Of a stretch of 64,000 nucleotides of DNA, positions 34,261-43,932 are shown piece by piece; the first letter of the stretch is position 1; each line of letters begins with the position of its first letter. Made by a program: the position numbers and the translations under genes. This stretch comes from Candidatus Gastranaerophilales bacterium. GTDB lineage: Bacteria > Cyanobacteriota > Vampirovibrionia > Gastranaerophilales > Gastranaerophilaceae. The stretch covers positions 84,496 through 148,495 of the forward strand of contig CALVGZ010000003.1 of assembly GCA_944327225.1 (NCBI GenBank), given 5' to 3'. A model generated the notes under the pieces. That model saw nothing but the letters and a program-made list of their open reading frames with translations. It ran no database searches and had not been told where the DNA came from.

Positions 34261-36369
34261 CTACATTCCCGGAAGCGGAGCAGTATTATTCATAACCTTT
34301 TCATCATCATATTCTATCAAATCTGATTTTGAAGCATCAAATATTTGTTTTTGTTTTTTGGGCTTTTGAGGTTTTGATTGCTCGATATTATTTTGATTTA
34401 TCATATCGGTGCTTGGTACTGGAGCAGAGGATTTTTGTTTATTTGTATTTTCGTCTTCATCGGTCTCATCAACAGTTTCATCCGCATCATCAAGCTTAAT
34501 CGGATTAAGAGCATTTGCTCCACCCATTTTAGGATAATCAAACACACTTTTTGGGAAATTCTGAATAGCAACCTTCATATATTCGGCAAAAACTCTTGCG
34601 GGCATAGCTCCGCCTGTTATTCCCGGAAGCTTTGAATTATTATCATTTCCAACCCACACACCAGTTACCATATCAGGAGTGTATCCTACGAACCAAGCAT
34701 CTCTATAATCATTTGTTGTGCCAGTTTTACCGGCAACATTTGGGGCAATATTAGCTGCTTTACCCGTTCCAACTTCCACAACCTTTCTTAACATATATGT
34801 CATACCGGCAGCGGTTTCAAAATTAATTACTTTAACAATCTTGGGGCCCGAATTTTCATATATTGTGACACCTCTTGAGTTTTCGACTCTTTCAACACAA
34901 TACGGACGAACTCTAAAACCACCGTTTGCAAAAGCACCATACGAAACAACCATATCGTATAATTTTACTCCATTTGAACCTAACGCAATCGTCATATCAC
35001 TGGCCAAGGGGGTAGTAATACCCATTTCACGTGCCGTTTGAATAACCGCATCAACTCCGGATTTTTTAATCAAACGAACAGCCGCAACATTGGACGAAAT
35101 TGCAAGAGCTTGCCAAATGGCAATCTTGCCCCTATATTTTTTACCATAATTTTTTGGAGTCCAATCCTGAATAGTTAAAGGGGTATCTTCAATAGTGTCA
35201 TCAACGCTAACACCTTGCTGAAGTGCCGTTGCATATACAAATGGCTTAAAAGAAGAACCTGAAGGTCTGATTGCTTTTGTTACTCTATCATACTGACTTT
35301 GTTCATAATTCTTTCCGCCAATATAAGCATAAATTCTACCTGTAGTTGGAGAAAATGAAAATAACGCAATTTGGTTTGCAGGCTTTGTTAATCCTGCTTT
35401 TGTCAACGCATTTTGAACAGCATTTTGGGCAGCATTTTGGGATTTATAATCAAGTGTAGTATAAATCTTTAAACCGCCTTGGGAAATTTCCTGTTCTTCA
35501 AAACCTATATTTTTCAACTCGTTCAGCACAAAATCTATATAGTAGGGTGCTTTATTGTACGAGTAGATACGGGGCTTATTTGATAAATGCAGCCCCTCCT
35601 TTTGAGCTGCTTGCATTTGTTCTTGTGTAATATATTTGTTACGATACATTCTTCTTAAAACTTGATTTCTTCTTTTTAATCCAGCCTTTTTATTTGCAAA
35701 AGGGGAATATATAGATGGTGCCTGAGGTAAACCTGCAATAAGAGCTTGCTCAGCAAGAGTCAATTGTGACAAATCTTTATCAAAAAAAGTTCTGGCAGCA
35801 CTGGAAACCCCGTAAACACCGGATCCTAAATAAACAGAATTTAAATACAACTCCAATATTTCATCTTTTGAAATAGTTTTTTCAATTCTGTGAGCGATAA
35901 TTAATTCCTTAATTTTTCTATCGAAAGTACGTTCATTTGACAAAAATAATATTCTTGCAAGCTGCTGTGTAATTGTAGAACCACCCTGTTTTACTTCACC
36001 AGACAAAACATTTGTAATAGTAGATCTTATCATACCCATAGTGTCAAAACCTCTATGGTAATAGAAATTTTTATCTTCGGTTGCAATTACAGCTTCCTTT
36101 AAATATTTTGGAATTTTATCTATTGAAACTTTTTCAAATTTGAACGCGGTAAACGTTTTTATTACTTCCCCATCGGCAGAATATATCGTCGTAACAGGGT
36201 TTGGCTTAATATCTTCAAAATTTGAAATAGGAGGAAGCGAGGCTAAATATATATTAAAAGCTGCAATGGCAGCAAGCATCGCCGAAACACACATCGAAAA
36301 CAAACACAAAAAAATGTTGCGTTTTTTCGGTCCTCTTTTAGTAACTCTTTTTCTTCTAACACTATTCAT
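34261..36369 (-). CDS. Class A penicillin-binding protein (PBP1A type)
   Basis: 702 residues. Bifunctional peptidoglycan polymerase and crosslinker anchored in the inner membrane by one helix (about 20-45). GT51 domain (about 70-245): EDKNFYYHRGFD and GGSTITQQLARILF, then RKIKELIIAHRIEKTISKDEI (conserved core). Transpeptidase domain (about 330-600): active serine in PSGSSFKPF, SSN in AISSNVAAV, and KTGTTNDYRDAWFVGY. The last ~70 residues are an acidic then Lys/Gln-rich tail (DETVDETDEDENTNKQ), not part of the catalytic domains. Confidence 0.95.
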   Translation of the reverse strand: MNSVRRKRVTKRGPKKRNIFLCLFSMCVSAMLAAIAAFNIYLASLPPISNFEDIKPNPVTTIYSADGEVIKTFTAFKFEKVSIDKIPKYLKEAVIATEDKNFYYHRGFDTMGMIRSTITNVLSGEVKQGGSTITQQLARILFLSNERTFDRKIKELIIAHRIEKTISKDEILELYLNSVYLGSGVYGVSSAARTFFDKDLSQLTLAEQALIAGLPQAPSIYSPFANKKAGLKRRNQVLRRMYRNKYITQEQMQAAQKEGLHLSNKPRIYSYNKAPYYIDFVLNELKNIGFEEQEISQGGLKIYTTLDYKSQNAAQNAVQNALTKAGLTKPANQIALFSFSPTTGRIYAYIGGKNYEQSQYDRVTKAIRPSGSSFKPFVYATALQQGVSVDDTIEDTPLTIQDWTPKNYGKKYRGKIAIWQALAISSNVAAVRLIKKSGVDAVIQTAREMGITTPLASDMTIALGSNGVKLYDMVVSYGAFANGGFRVRPYCVERVENSRGVTIYENSGPKIVKVINFETAAGMTYMLRKVVEVGTGKAANIAPNVAGKTGTTNDYRDAWFVGYTPDMVTGVWVGNDNNSKLPGITGGAMPARVFAEYMKVAIQNFPKSVFDYPKMGGANALNPIKLDDADETVDETDEDENTNKQKSSAPVPSTDMINQNNIEQSKPQKPKKQKQIFDASKSDLIEYDDEKVMNNTAPLPGM

Positions 36370-36441
36370 AGCAACATATTATAGCAAAAAGTAAAACTTG
36401 CAACATTATGCACATAAAACTCTATAAAATTTAACAATTAA

Positions 36442-36475
36442 AAAATCGCTCCCCTTTAACCAAGGGAGCGATTTT
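36442..36475 (-). terminator. Terminator after the SLH gene
   Basis: A 12-base perfect stem AAAATCGCTCCC (36442-36453) / GGGAGCGATTTT (36464-36475), ten-base loop. On the minus strand the stem ends in T's, fitting termination of the SLH gene ending at 36493. Confidence 0.75.
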
Positions 36476-36492
36476 GATATTCAAAACAATTA

Positions 36493-37917
36493 TTAGAATA
36501 TAATTGTCAATTCTTCGTTTGGATTTAAAGCAGAAGAATTTGAAACAGATGGAACAATTGTATACAATAATTCATCACCGATTTCATAAATTACACCAAA
36601 TGCGCCGGAAATAACGGTTTTAACAATTCCGTATACGCCTTTACCAAGTGTAACAAAGGAATTACCGAAGCTTGCAACACCACGTCCAAGATGTCCTGTG
36701 AATGTTTCAACAAGCGTATCTGATAATCTGTCGCCATATTCTTCTAAACCATTAGCCGAAATATTAACAACTTGGCCTACTGAACGACCTGCAACGCCAA
36801 CTGTTCTAGCCGCAGCAGTGAACGGGAGTCCCAAAATTCTTGCAAAAATATTTGGATTTTTTAAACAATCAGCTTTTGCAGAAGTTAATTCTTTCGGGAA
36901 TTTAGCACAGCAATCACCATTTTTAATTTCTGTAAATTTAACCGTAACAGAACCCGGATGAGTTCCAAGACCCGGTCTTTGAACTGTTACAACTTTACCG
37001 TAAACGATAGAACCTGCTGGGAATGTTTTACCTTCTACCATTACTTCTTCAGTTGTTTTTGCAGCAAATCTGTCACCAATATTTGAATGTTTTGCATCTA
37101 TTCTATCAAGCATCTTAACTTTTATTGCAACAGGTGCAGCTTTAAACGCGTCACCGATTAACTTACCGTTTGCACCGTATTTTAATCTTAATTCGCCAAT
37201 TAAGTTAGCAACTTGGTGTCTTGATAAATATGGAGCTTCAAGCAAAGTTTTTTCATCAGGCAAATTATCAATTAAACCTGAAGCGACAACTTCCTTTGTA
37301 CAACCATAAGCCCAAGTCGGGATATTTTCTATTTTTTTACCGTTCAGAGTAGGTGCTGTCCCATCATTTGTATAAGGAACTTCAATCAACTTGGCAACTG
37401 TTGCAAAAACTTCTGCTTTAGTAATTGCTTGATCAGGTTTAAATGATTTATCCGGATAACCAATCATAACATCGGCAGCTGTTGCTTTTTTAATTTCTTC
37501 ACTAGCCCAATATGAAGCAGTTACGTCGGTATAGTTTTTAACCAATCCAACACTTTTCATATTTAAACCTTCAGATAACATATAAGCTAATTCGGATCTT
37601 GAAATAGGCATTTTAATATCAAAATCTCTGTCACCTTTTCTAACGCTCATAGCGTTCAATAAATCTTTTGACCAAGCATTAACATACATGTTGTCTTTGT
37701 TTGTAAAACCAATTCTGCTCTTTTGTTTAAGAACTTTTCCACCGATTCTGTAAATACTGTCAGCATCCTTGAATTCCGTAGCATCAGCATTCATTAAAGA
37801 CGGGTGAGCATAAACCTCAACTTTTTCCTGATTGCAGCAGGGTTGTTTTGCCATAACAACAGCACATGTTAAAAACATAGCTAAAGTCACAGATAACACT
37901 TGCGTAGTTTTTCTCAT
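36493..37917 (-). CDS. SLH-domain envelope protein
   Basis: 474 residues. Signal peptide 1-23 (VLSVTLAMFLTCAVVMA). SLH units at about 95-260, clearest in NYTDVTASYWASEEIKKA, then VMIGYPDKSFKPDQAITKAE; a second starts ISRSELAYMLSEG and a weaker third near YLSRHQVANLIGEL. The middle (about 270-345) has RFAAKTTEEVMVEGK-like beta segments, and the C-terminus (about 365-460) is hydrophobic and glycine-rich. SLH domains bind cell-wall polymer or peptidoglycan, and in Cyanobacteria tether outer-membrane proteins. Own TTGACT-17-GATAAT promoter and terminator, so monocistronic and probably strongly expressed. Confidence 0.88.
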   Translation of the reverse strand: MRKTTQVLSVTLAMFLTCAVVMAKQPCCNQEKVEVYAHPSLMNADATEFKDADSIYRIGGKVLKQKSRIGFTNKDNMYVNAWSKDLLNAMSVRKGDRDFDIKMPISRSELAYMLSEGLNMKSVGLVKNYTDVTASYWASEEIKKATAADVMIGYPDKSFKPDQAITKAEVFATVAKLIEVPYTNDGTAPTLNGKKIENIPTWAYGCTKEVVASGLIDNLPDEKTLLEAPYLSRHQVANLIGELRLKYGANGKLIGDAFKAAPVAIKVKMLDRIDAKHSNIGDRFAAKTTEEVMVEGKTFPAGSIVYGKVVTVQRPGLGTHPGSVTVKFTEIKNGDCCAKFPKELTSAKADCLKNPNIFARILGLPFTAAARTVGVAGRSVGQVVNISANGLEEYGDRLSDTLVETFTGHLGRGVASFGNSFVTLGKGVYGIVKTVISGAFGVIYEIGDELLYTIVPSVSNSSALNPNEELTIIF

Positions 37918-37968
37918 AGCATACTCCTATTCTTAGTTCGGAATTAATACTCCCTATAACACAAAACC

Positions 37969-37997
37969 ATTATCCAACAATCAGAAAATATAGTCAA
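37969..37997 (-). promoter_or_regulatory. Promoter of the SLH gene
   Basis: On the minus strand TTGACT (complement of 37992-37997) and GATAAT (complement of 37969-37974), spacer 17, giving a leader of about 45 bases with GGAG before the ATG. Confidence 0.65.
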
Positions 37998-38019
37998 GAA
38001 AAAAATGTTAAAAACATTG

Positions 38020-39210
38020 CTATATGAGACTTTTAATATCATTATATATTAAAAGTGAAGCCTCTTGAATTAAAGTTTTTGCGGCCCAATCATTTTTAGG
38101 TCTTTTTACAAGTACTGTTATGATATATTTTTTTCCGTTATCAGTATATATAATACCGGCATCACCCAACATTGAAGCAATATCACCTGTTTTATGTAAA
38201 ACCATAACATCTTTAGGTAATTTTTCTTTTAAAAGATGTGAGTTTTTTGTATTACCAAGATATTCTTTTAAAATGTTTTTATATTTAACATCAATATAAT
38301 TTGGATTATCTATATTATATAAAATTTTTGATATTTCTCTTGCGGTAATCTTATTTTCACCATCCAAATCAGGCAGCCACTCATGCAAAGAAGTTACCTT
38401 AAGCCCTAAATTCCTCATAGCACGATTAAAACCATCAATACCGCCAATTTCATATAAAAGCATATTTGTTGCAGAATTATCAGAATCCGCAATCATAATG
38501 TTAGCAAGATAATCAAGAGAATATATGTTTCCCGCCTTTGTATACTGTAAATTCCCCGAACCTAATGTCCTAAATTCCTCACTAAAAGCTCTTTTATCGG
38601 TAAGTTCAATTGGATGATCCGTATTTTTAGAATTCTCTATTAATCGCATAAGTTCAAATGCAATAGGAACTTTTATTATACTCGCAGAAGGATAAACCTC
38701 ATCCGAATTGATTTCAAAGCCGGCACCTGTTGAATACTCCCAAACAAACACGCTCGGCATTAATTTAGGATATTTTTGAAACAAAGTAATTAATTTATTT
38801 TTTGTTTCCGTTAATTCAGATACCACCTGAATATCAGAAATTTCTTTGGATTTATCCGCTTTTGGCACAAGCAAACTTTTATCAAGTAAATATGAATTTT
38901 TGAGATAGTTTCTTGTAGGATAAACATAAGATGACACATCAAGATTTAAATGCCTGTTAAAAATCCTGTTTAAATATAAAGGACAAAAGTAATTTTCATA
39001 TACATAAGGGCAAATATAATAGCACCAAGCACCCAAAATAAGCAAAGCAAAAAAAGTTACAACAATATTTTTTCTTTTAGCCTTTTTATTTTTTACAAAC
39101 TTTTTTTTAACAGGTTTTACTGCCGTATCACAATAAGAATGATTTGCCTCGTACAAAGGTTCATAATAACGTTTTTGATTATAACTATATCTTTTTAGAG
39201 GACTTGACAA
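38020..39210 (-). CDS. Class A beta-lactamase-like serine hydrolase, membrane-anchored
   Basis: 396 residues, TTG start at 39210 (no ATG available). Basic cytoplasmic tail, one helix (about 49-68), long linker, then a beta-lactamase fold (about 135-396). Active Ser177 in SASIIK (SxxK), SDN at 243-245, omega-loop Glu in LHEWLPDLD, and KTG in VLHKTGDIASM. All class A landmarks are present, but anchoring and low similarity to resistance enzymes suggest a peptidoglycan-active or housekeeping hydrolase rather than a known resistance gene. Activity cannot be told from sequence. Confidence 0.85.
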   Translation of the reverse strand: MSSPLKRYSYNQKRYYEPLYEANHSYCDTAVKPVKKKFVKNKKAKRKNIVVTFFALLILGAWCYYICPYVYENYFCPLYLNRIFNRHLNLDVSSYVYPTRNYLKNSYLLDKSLLVPKADKSKEISDIQVVSELTETKNKLITLFQKYPKLMPSVFVWEYSTGAGFEINSDEVYPSASIIKVPIAFELMRLIENSKNTDHPIELTDKRAFSEEFRTLGSGNLQYTKAGNIYSLDYLANIMIADSDNSATNMLLYEIGGIDGFNRAMRNLGLKVTSLHEWLPDLDGENKITAREISKILYNIDNPNYIDVKYKNILKEYLGNTKNSHLLKEKLPKDVMVLHKTGDIASMLGDAGIIYTDNGKKYIITVLVKRPKNDWAAKTLIQEASLLIYNDIKSLI

Positions 39211-39311
39211 TACAATATACCCAAAAAACTGTCGACAAAAACAGTTTAAACAATATAAGATAAATAAACATAATATAAATGAATGAATTAAAAATTAATA
39301 ATTTAAAATCA

Positions 39312-39320
39312 TGATATACT
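39312..39320 (+). promoter_or_regulatory. Extended -10 of the receiver-GGDEF gene
   Basis: TGATATACT at 39312-39320 (TG-n-TATACT), about 30 bases before the ATG; no convincing -35, as usual for extended -10 promoters. Confidence 0.5.
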
Positions 39321-39350
39321 TTAAAAGAAGACTATTATGGAGTAGCGACT

Positions 39351-40226
39351 ATGAACATAATAATATTCAGTGAAAGCGGAAACTCTGAAATTATAAATTG
39401 CATTAACACAATTGATGAAGTTGAAATCAGAGAATTCAACCTTGATGAATTAGAAAATTATAAACAATATAACCCTTCACTTCTAATCCTTGATTTCGAT
39501 TTAGAAAAAATAAGAGAATTCTGTGCAGTTAGAAAGCTCGAGTGCAGCATTTTAATTCCAACGAATGAAATACCCGAAGACTTTATTGTAAGGGCATTAA
39601 GCTATGACTACATACAAAAACCCATAAATAAAACAGAATTAAACATAAGAATAAAAGCTCTTTTAAAAACTTTTGAAACAAAAAAAGAACTTGTAAAATC
39701 CGCAATATGTGACGAATTAACCGGACTATATAACAGAAAATATTTACACCACAGATTAGATGCCGAAATATCACGTTCAAAAAGATATGGAACACCTGTT
39801 TCCTGCCTATTGCTTGATATTGATTACTTTAAAATAGTAAATGATATGTACGGATATGACTGGGGTGATATTCTACTTAAAAAAATAGCTCAAATGTTAA
39901 GTGCATTAGTTAGAAAAGAAGATGTACTAACCCGATACGGAGATGAAGAATTTATTGTAATATTACCCGAAACAACGGAACAACAAGCAATGATTTTTGC
40001 GGAACGCTTTAGAAGCGATGTTGAAAAAATGGAATTTATACCTGCAAACGAAGAAGAACGCCATCCGATAACTATATCGGGCGGAATTGCATCTTTCCCT
40101 TGCGATGGTGATATAGAAGAAAATTCAAATACATTAATAAGATACGCCGAACACGCACTTTATAATGCGAAACAATCAGGCAAAAATAAAATAATTGAAT
40201 TTTCAAAAATGAATTTAGGTTGTTAG
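39351..40226 (+). CDS. Receiver-like plus GGDEF protein with altered active-site motif
   Basis: 291 residues. Residues 1-105 look like a response-regulator receiver: phosphoacceptor Asp48 (LLILDFD), Thr71 and Lys90 are present, but the acidic pair at the end of strand 1 is missing (IIIFSESG). Residues about 118-285 are a GGDEF domain with an intact RxxD inhibitory site (RKED, 188-191), yet the signature is GDEEF (197-201) in place of GGDEF/GGEEF. It may be a c-di-GMP-binding or weak cyclase protein. GGAG eight bases before the ATG. Upstream of the efflux operon, 36 bases away. Confidence 0.85.
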   Translation: MNIIIFSESGNSEIINCINTIDEVEIREFNLDELENYKQYNPSLLILDFDLEKIREFCAVRKLECSILIPTNEIPEDFIVRALSYDYIQKPINKTELNIRIKALLKTFETKKELVKSAICDELTGLYNRKYLHHRLDAEISRSKRYGTPVSCLLLDIDYFKIVNDMYGYDWGDILLKKIAQMLSALVRKEDVLTRYGDEEFIVILPETTEQQAMIFAERFRSDVEKMEFIPANEEERHPITISGGIASFPCDGDIEENSNTLIRYAEHALYNAKQSGKNKIIEFSKMNLGC

Positions 40227-40262
40227 AATTAACCTGACTAAACTATTTAAAAAGTTATTAAA

Positions 40263-41597
40263 ATGCTAAAAAATTCTTATATGAAATTTTTTAGCATTTT
40301 ATTTTTAACTATTTTACTATTCGCAAATAGTGCTTTTTCAAGTGCAATAATACCTAATCTTGATTTTTTTAATAATTTCAATGATAAATTTTTAATTGAA
40401 TATATATCAAAAGCACTTGAAAATAACCATGAACTGAAACAAACAAATCATATAGTAGAACAATACAGACTTGAAATTAAAAATTCATTTTCAAAAGAAT
40501 TACCACAGCTTTCAGTTGGAGCAAATTACCTTGGGACACATTTTCCTAACGGAGATATGAATATTTTTCTTGACAAAAATTCTTTTGTTTTACCCTTTCA
40601 AGCAAGTTATGAGCCTGATTTTTTACTTAAAAACAGAGATAAAACAAAATCAACAAAAAAACTGTACCAAGCAGAACTTGCAAAACAAAAAAACGTTTAT
40701 ATTTCACTCCTAAGTGACGTTGCAAGCGGATATATTAACATCTTACTATATGACAATTTAATAAAAAAACAACTTGAAATTTTAAATAATGACAATAAAA
40801 ACCTTACAAAAATTGAAAAAAAATTTTTACTCGGTGTAATTGACTCAACGGAATTAAACGACGCCAAAAAAGAAAACACAACTCAAAAAACAATTTATGA
40901 CAACTTAATAAAAAACAGAAAAACAATCATAAATAATTTCTGCCTTTTAATAGGAGAAAGTGCCAATAACTCAAAAGATATACAAAGAGGTAAATTAGAC
41001 AATTTTGAATATTTAAAAACCATACCTGAAACAATAGACAGCAATATCATTTATAATCGTCCTGATTTAATTGAAATAGAAAACAGACTAAAAAGTGCAA
41101 AAATTGATATAACTGTAGCTAAAAAAGACTTTTTTCCGTCATTTAAATTAAACGGTTTTTTAGCATTTGACACAGCCGGAAGCGGAAATTTTTTTGCTTG
41201 GGAGTCATCTTTTGCATTTTTAATTGCAGGCTTAACGCAAGATATTTTTACAGGCGGAAGAAAAATTACTAACTTAAAAATTAAAAAAGCCCATTTTGAA
41301 GAACTCATGGAAACATATAAGCAAAGAGATCTTAATGCCATAAAAGAAATAAATAATGCACTAAACATAATAAAATACGACAAAATAACCGAAAATAACG
41401 CAAAATATCAAGTTTATCTTGAAGAAAAAAATTGCAAAAATTCAAACAAAAAATTAAACAGAGGAACTATATCAGAAATTGATTTTTTAAAATCAGAAAA
41501 TACTCTAAATCAAAAGCAACAACTTTTAGCAGGTGCTAAGGCATCCAGATTAATCAACTACATAACTTTATATAAAGCTTTAGGCGGACAATTATGA
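40263..41597 (+). CDS. TolC-like outer-membrane efflux channel
   Basis: 444 residues; the start may be the second Met (40281), which gives a cleaner signal peptide (MKFFSILFLTILLFANSAFS). Outer membrane factor of tripartite pumps: long helical repeats with two half-domains, YISKALENNHELKQTNHIVEQY opening the first (short core ALENNHELKQTNHIVEQY) and YNRPDLIEIENRLKSAKIDI (typical NRPDL) opening the second. No ribosome site is evident. Overlaps the HlyD gene (ATGA), first gene of a five-gene efflux operon. Confidence 0.88.
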   Translation: MLKNSYMKFFSILFLTILLFANSAFSSAIIPNLDFFNNFNDKFLIEYISKALENNHELKQTNHIVEQYRLEIKNSFSKELPQLSVGANYLGTHFPNGDMNIFLDKNSFVLPFQASYEPDFLLKNRDKTKSTKKLYQAELAKQKNVYISLLSDVASGYINILLYDNLIKKQLEILNNDNKNLTKIEKKFLLGVIDSTELNDAKKENTTQKTIYDNLIKNRKTIINNFCLLIGESANNSKDIQRGKLDNFEYLKTIPETIDSNIIYNRPDLIEIENRLKSAKIDITVAKKDFFPSFKLNGFLAFDTAGSGNFFAWESSFAFLIAGLTQDIFTGGRKITNLKIKKAHFEELMETYKQRDLNAIKEINNALNIIKYDKITENNAKYQVYLEEKNCKNSNKKLNRGTISEIDFLKSENTLNQKQQLLAGAKASRLINYITLYKALGGQL

Positions 41598-42445
41598 AAA
41601 AAAATATACTGATTATTCTTATAATTATAACTTCTTTTATAATCCTAACAACTTTTGCCTTAATTATATTCAGAAAAAAAACAAACATAATAGAAACTTT
41701 CGGAAATATTGAAATAAGGCAGGTAGACTTATCCTTTCAGGTTTCGGGAGTAATTGACAAATTATATAAAGAGGAAGGGGATTATGTAAAAAAGGGAGAT
41801 TTAATTGCAACAATAGATAACAGAGATTATATAGCTAATTACAAAAAAGCAATTTACCTTGAAAAAAGCTCGCTTGCTCAGGCAAAAGATGATTTATCCA
41901 AATTTGAAAGAAACTATCCTCTATGCTCAGATGATACAATCTCAAAAGAAGAATGCACTGCACTTTTAAACAAAAAAGATTATTCAAAAGCAAAATACAA
42001 AGAAAATGTCGCAAACAGAATTTATCAAAAAAACCAATTAGGTTACACGAAACTATACGCTCCGCAAGATGGCATTATAACAACAAGAGCACAGGAAAAA
42101 GGAGCATTTGTAAATGCTTCTCAAATAGTTTTTGTGATGAGTTTAAATAATCCCGTTTGGGTAAGAACTTATATAAAAGAAACTGATTTAGGTAACATTA
42201 AATACGGTCAAAAAGCACATGTATACACAGATACAACCGATCCAAAAACAAAAAAGAAAAAAGAATATACAGGATACATAGGCTATATTTCTCCCGTCGC
42301 TGAATTTACCCCAAAAACAGTACAAACAGAGGATTTAAGAGTTGATCTTATGTATAGAATAAGAGTTTACATATATGAAACCGATAAATTTTTAAGACAA
42401 GGAATGCCCGTTACTATAAAAATCAATCCCAATGAGGCAATCTAA
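41594..42445 (+). CDS. HlyD-type periplasmic membrane fusion protein
   Basis: 283 residues. N-terminal membrane anchor (about 5-26), lipoyl/biotinyl halves around a short helical hairpin (VSGVIDKLYKEEGDYVKKGD and LYAPQDGIITTRAQEKGAFV), then beta-barrel and membrane-proximal domains (PVWVRTYIKETDLGNIKYGQ). Links the inner-membrane ABC transporter to the TolC-like channel, as in YbhG. One-base overlap with the next gene (TAATG). Confidence 0.9.
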   Translation: MKKNILIILIIITSFIILTTFALIIFRKKTNIIETFGNIEIRQVDLSFQVSGVIDKLYKEEGDYVKKGDLIATIDNRDYIANYKKAIYLEKSSLAQAKDDLSKFERNYPLCSDDTISKEECTALLNKKDYSKAKYKENVANRIYQKNQLGYTKLYAPQDGIITTRAQEKGAFVNASQIVFVMSLNNPVWVRTYIKETDLGNIKYGQKAHVYTDTTDPKTKKKKEYTGYIGYISPVAEFTPKTVQTEDLRVDLMYRIRVYIYETDKFLRQGMPVTIKINPNEAI

Positions 42446-43932
42446 TGATAAACTGTATTGAAATAAACAATCTGACAAAAACTTATAACAATCATGATGT
42501 TTTAAAAAACATAAATCTGAAATTAAAAGATAAAAAAATAATTGCACTGCTCGGAGCTGATGGCTCAGGAAAAACAACGCTTTTAAGGCTGATTATAGGA
42601 CTAATCTGCCCCAGTAAAGGTAACATTATAACTTTAAATTTAAATCCCGTAACAAATAAAAACGATCTTGTTAAAATAATAGGCTATATGCCCCAAAAAT
42701 TTGGTCTATACGAAGATTTAACCGTAATCGAAAATTTAAAATTATATTCAAAATTAAAAAAAGACGAAAGCAATTTTGACGAATTGCTTGAATTCACTAA
42801 ATTAAAACCTTTCAAAAAAAGACTTGCAGGAAAACTCTCGGGCGGAATGAAACAAAAACTCGGACTAGCATGTGCATTAATAGGAAAACCAAAACTTTTA
42901 ATTCTGGATGAACCATCTGTCGGAGTTGATCCTATTTCAAGAGTGGATTTGTTGAACTTAGTTAAAAAAACCATTGATGAAAACACAAGTGTTATTTGGT
43001 CAAGCTCTTATTTGGATGAGGCTTTTAATTTTGATTTGAGTATTATTTTAGATAAAGGAAAAATAATTTTCGAAGGTTCTACACTTACTCTTGGAGATAA
43101 TTTAGATAAATTTGAAGAAAAAATCATAAATTTAATGGGCGGCTACAAACAAAAACCCTCTGAAATAGCAAAAAACTACCATGTCCAAGAATTCAAAGAA
43201 AATTGCAGAGTATTAGCCGAAAACTTATCAAAACAATATGGTGATTTTTGGGCAGTTAAAAACAATTCTTTCTGTATTCAAAAAGGCGAAATTTTTGGAC
43301 TTCTAGGGCCGAATGGAGCGGGTAAATCGACAACTTTTAAAATGATGTGCGGTTTAATTAAACCCACAAAAGGAAAAGGCTACGTAATGGGAATTGACGT
43401 TGCTCAATATCCCGAAAAAGCAAGAAGCTACCTTGGATATATGGCACAAAAATTTTCACTTTATTCACGATTATCCGTTCTCGATAATTTAAATTTCTTC
43501 TCGGGTATATATGGACTTTTTGGAAAAGATAAAAAAGAAAAAATAAACAGAATTATAGAAGTTTTTGAACTTGAAGAATATAAAAATACAATAACATCAC
43601 TTTTACCATTGGGTTTTAAACAAAGATTATCCCTAGGATGTGCCTTAATCCATCAACCGCCGGTTTTATTTTTAGACGAACCTACTTCAGGAGTTGATAT
43701 TATTCAAAGAAAAGAATTTTGGACACACATAAAAGCACTTTCAAAAATGGGTGTAAGTGTACTTGTCACAACCCATTTTATGGATGAAGCACAATTTTGC
43801 GATAATATAAGTCTTTTCTATAACGGAGAAATTATAGCACTCGATACTCCTCAAAATCTTATCAAAAAAGCAAACGCAAAAAATATGAACGAAGCTTTTT
43901 TTAACCTGATAAAAGGAGCGAAAAAACAATGA
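42445..43932 (+). CDS. Tandem ABC ATPase (YbhF-like)
   Basis: 495 residues with two nucleotide-binding domains. Domain 1 (about 1-235): Walker A GADGSGKTT, signature LSGGMKQK, Walker B LLILDEPSVGVDP. Domain 2 (about 250-490): Walker A GPNGAGKST, signature LPLGFKQR, Walker B VLFLDEPTSGVD. The LPLG signature is normal for the second half of YbhF-type proteins. Energises export through the two ABC-2 permeases that follow. Confidence 0.93.
   Translation: MINCIEINNLTKTYNNHDVLKNINLKLKDKKIIALLGADGSGKTTLLRLIIGLICPSKGNIITLNLNPVTNKNDLVKIIGYMPQKFGLYEDLTVIENLKLYSKLKKDESNFDELLEFTKLKPFKKRLAGKLSGGMKQKLGLACALIGKPKLLILDEPSVGVDPISRVDLLNLVKKTIDENTSVIWSSSYLDEAFNFDLSIILDKGKIIFEGSTLTLGDNLDKFEEKIINLMGGYKQKPSEIAKNYHVQEFKENCRVLAENLSKQYGDFWAVKNNSFCIQKGEIFGLLGPNGAGKSTTFKMMCGLIKPTKGKGYVMGIDVAQYPEKARSYLGYMAQKFSLYSRLSVLDNLNFFSGIYGLFGKDKKEKINRIIEVFELEEYKNTITSLLPLGFKQRLSLGCALIHQPPVLFLDEPTSGVDIIQRKEFWTHIKALSKMGVSVLVTTHFMDEAQFCDNISLFYNGEIIALDTPQNLIKKANAKNMNEAFFNLIKGAKKQ

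Noticed and set aside
38020..39210. Beta-lactamase-like protein as an acquired resistance gene
   Set aside because: Base composition matches the neighbours, it is membrane-anchored with a long linker, and no mobile element is nearby.
39226..39247. AAACTGT...ACAGTTT inverted repeat between the beta-lactamase-like and receiver-GGDEF genes
   Set aside because: Seven-base arms with an eight-base gap; could be an operator but nothing else supports it.
43600..43640. Second ATPase domain of the YbhF-like protein has LPLGFKQR instead of LSGGxxQR
   Set aside because: This form is usual for the second half of YbhF-type proteins as I know the family, so it is not reported as degenerate.
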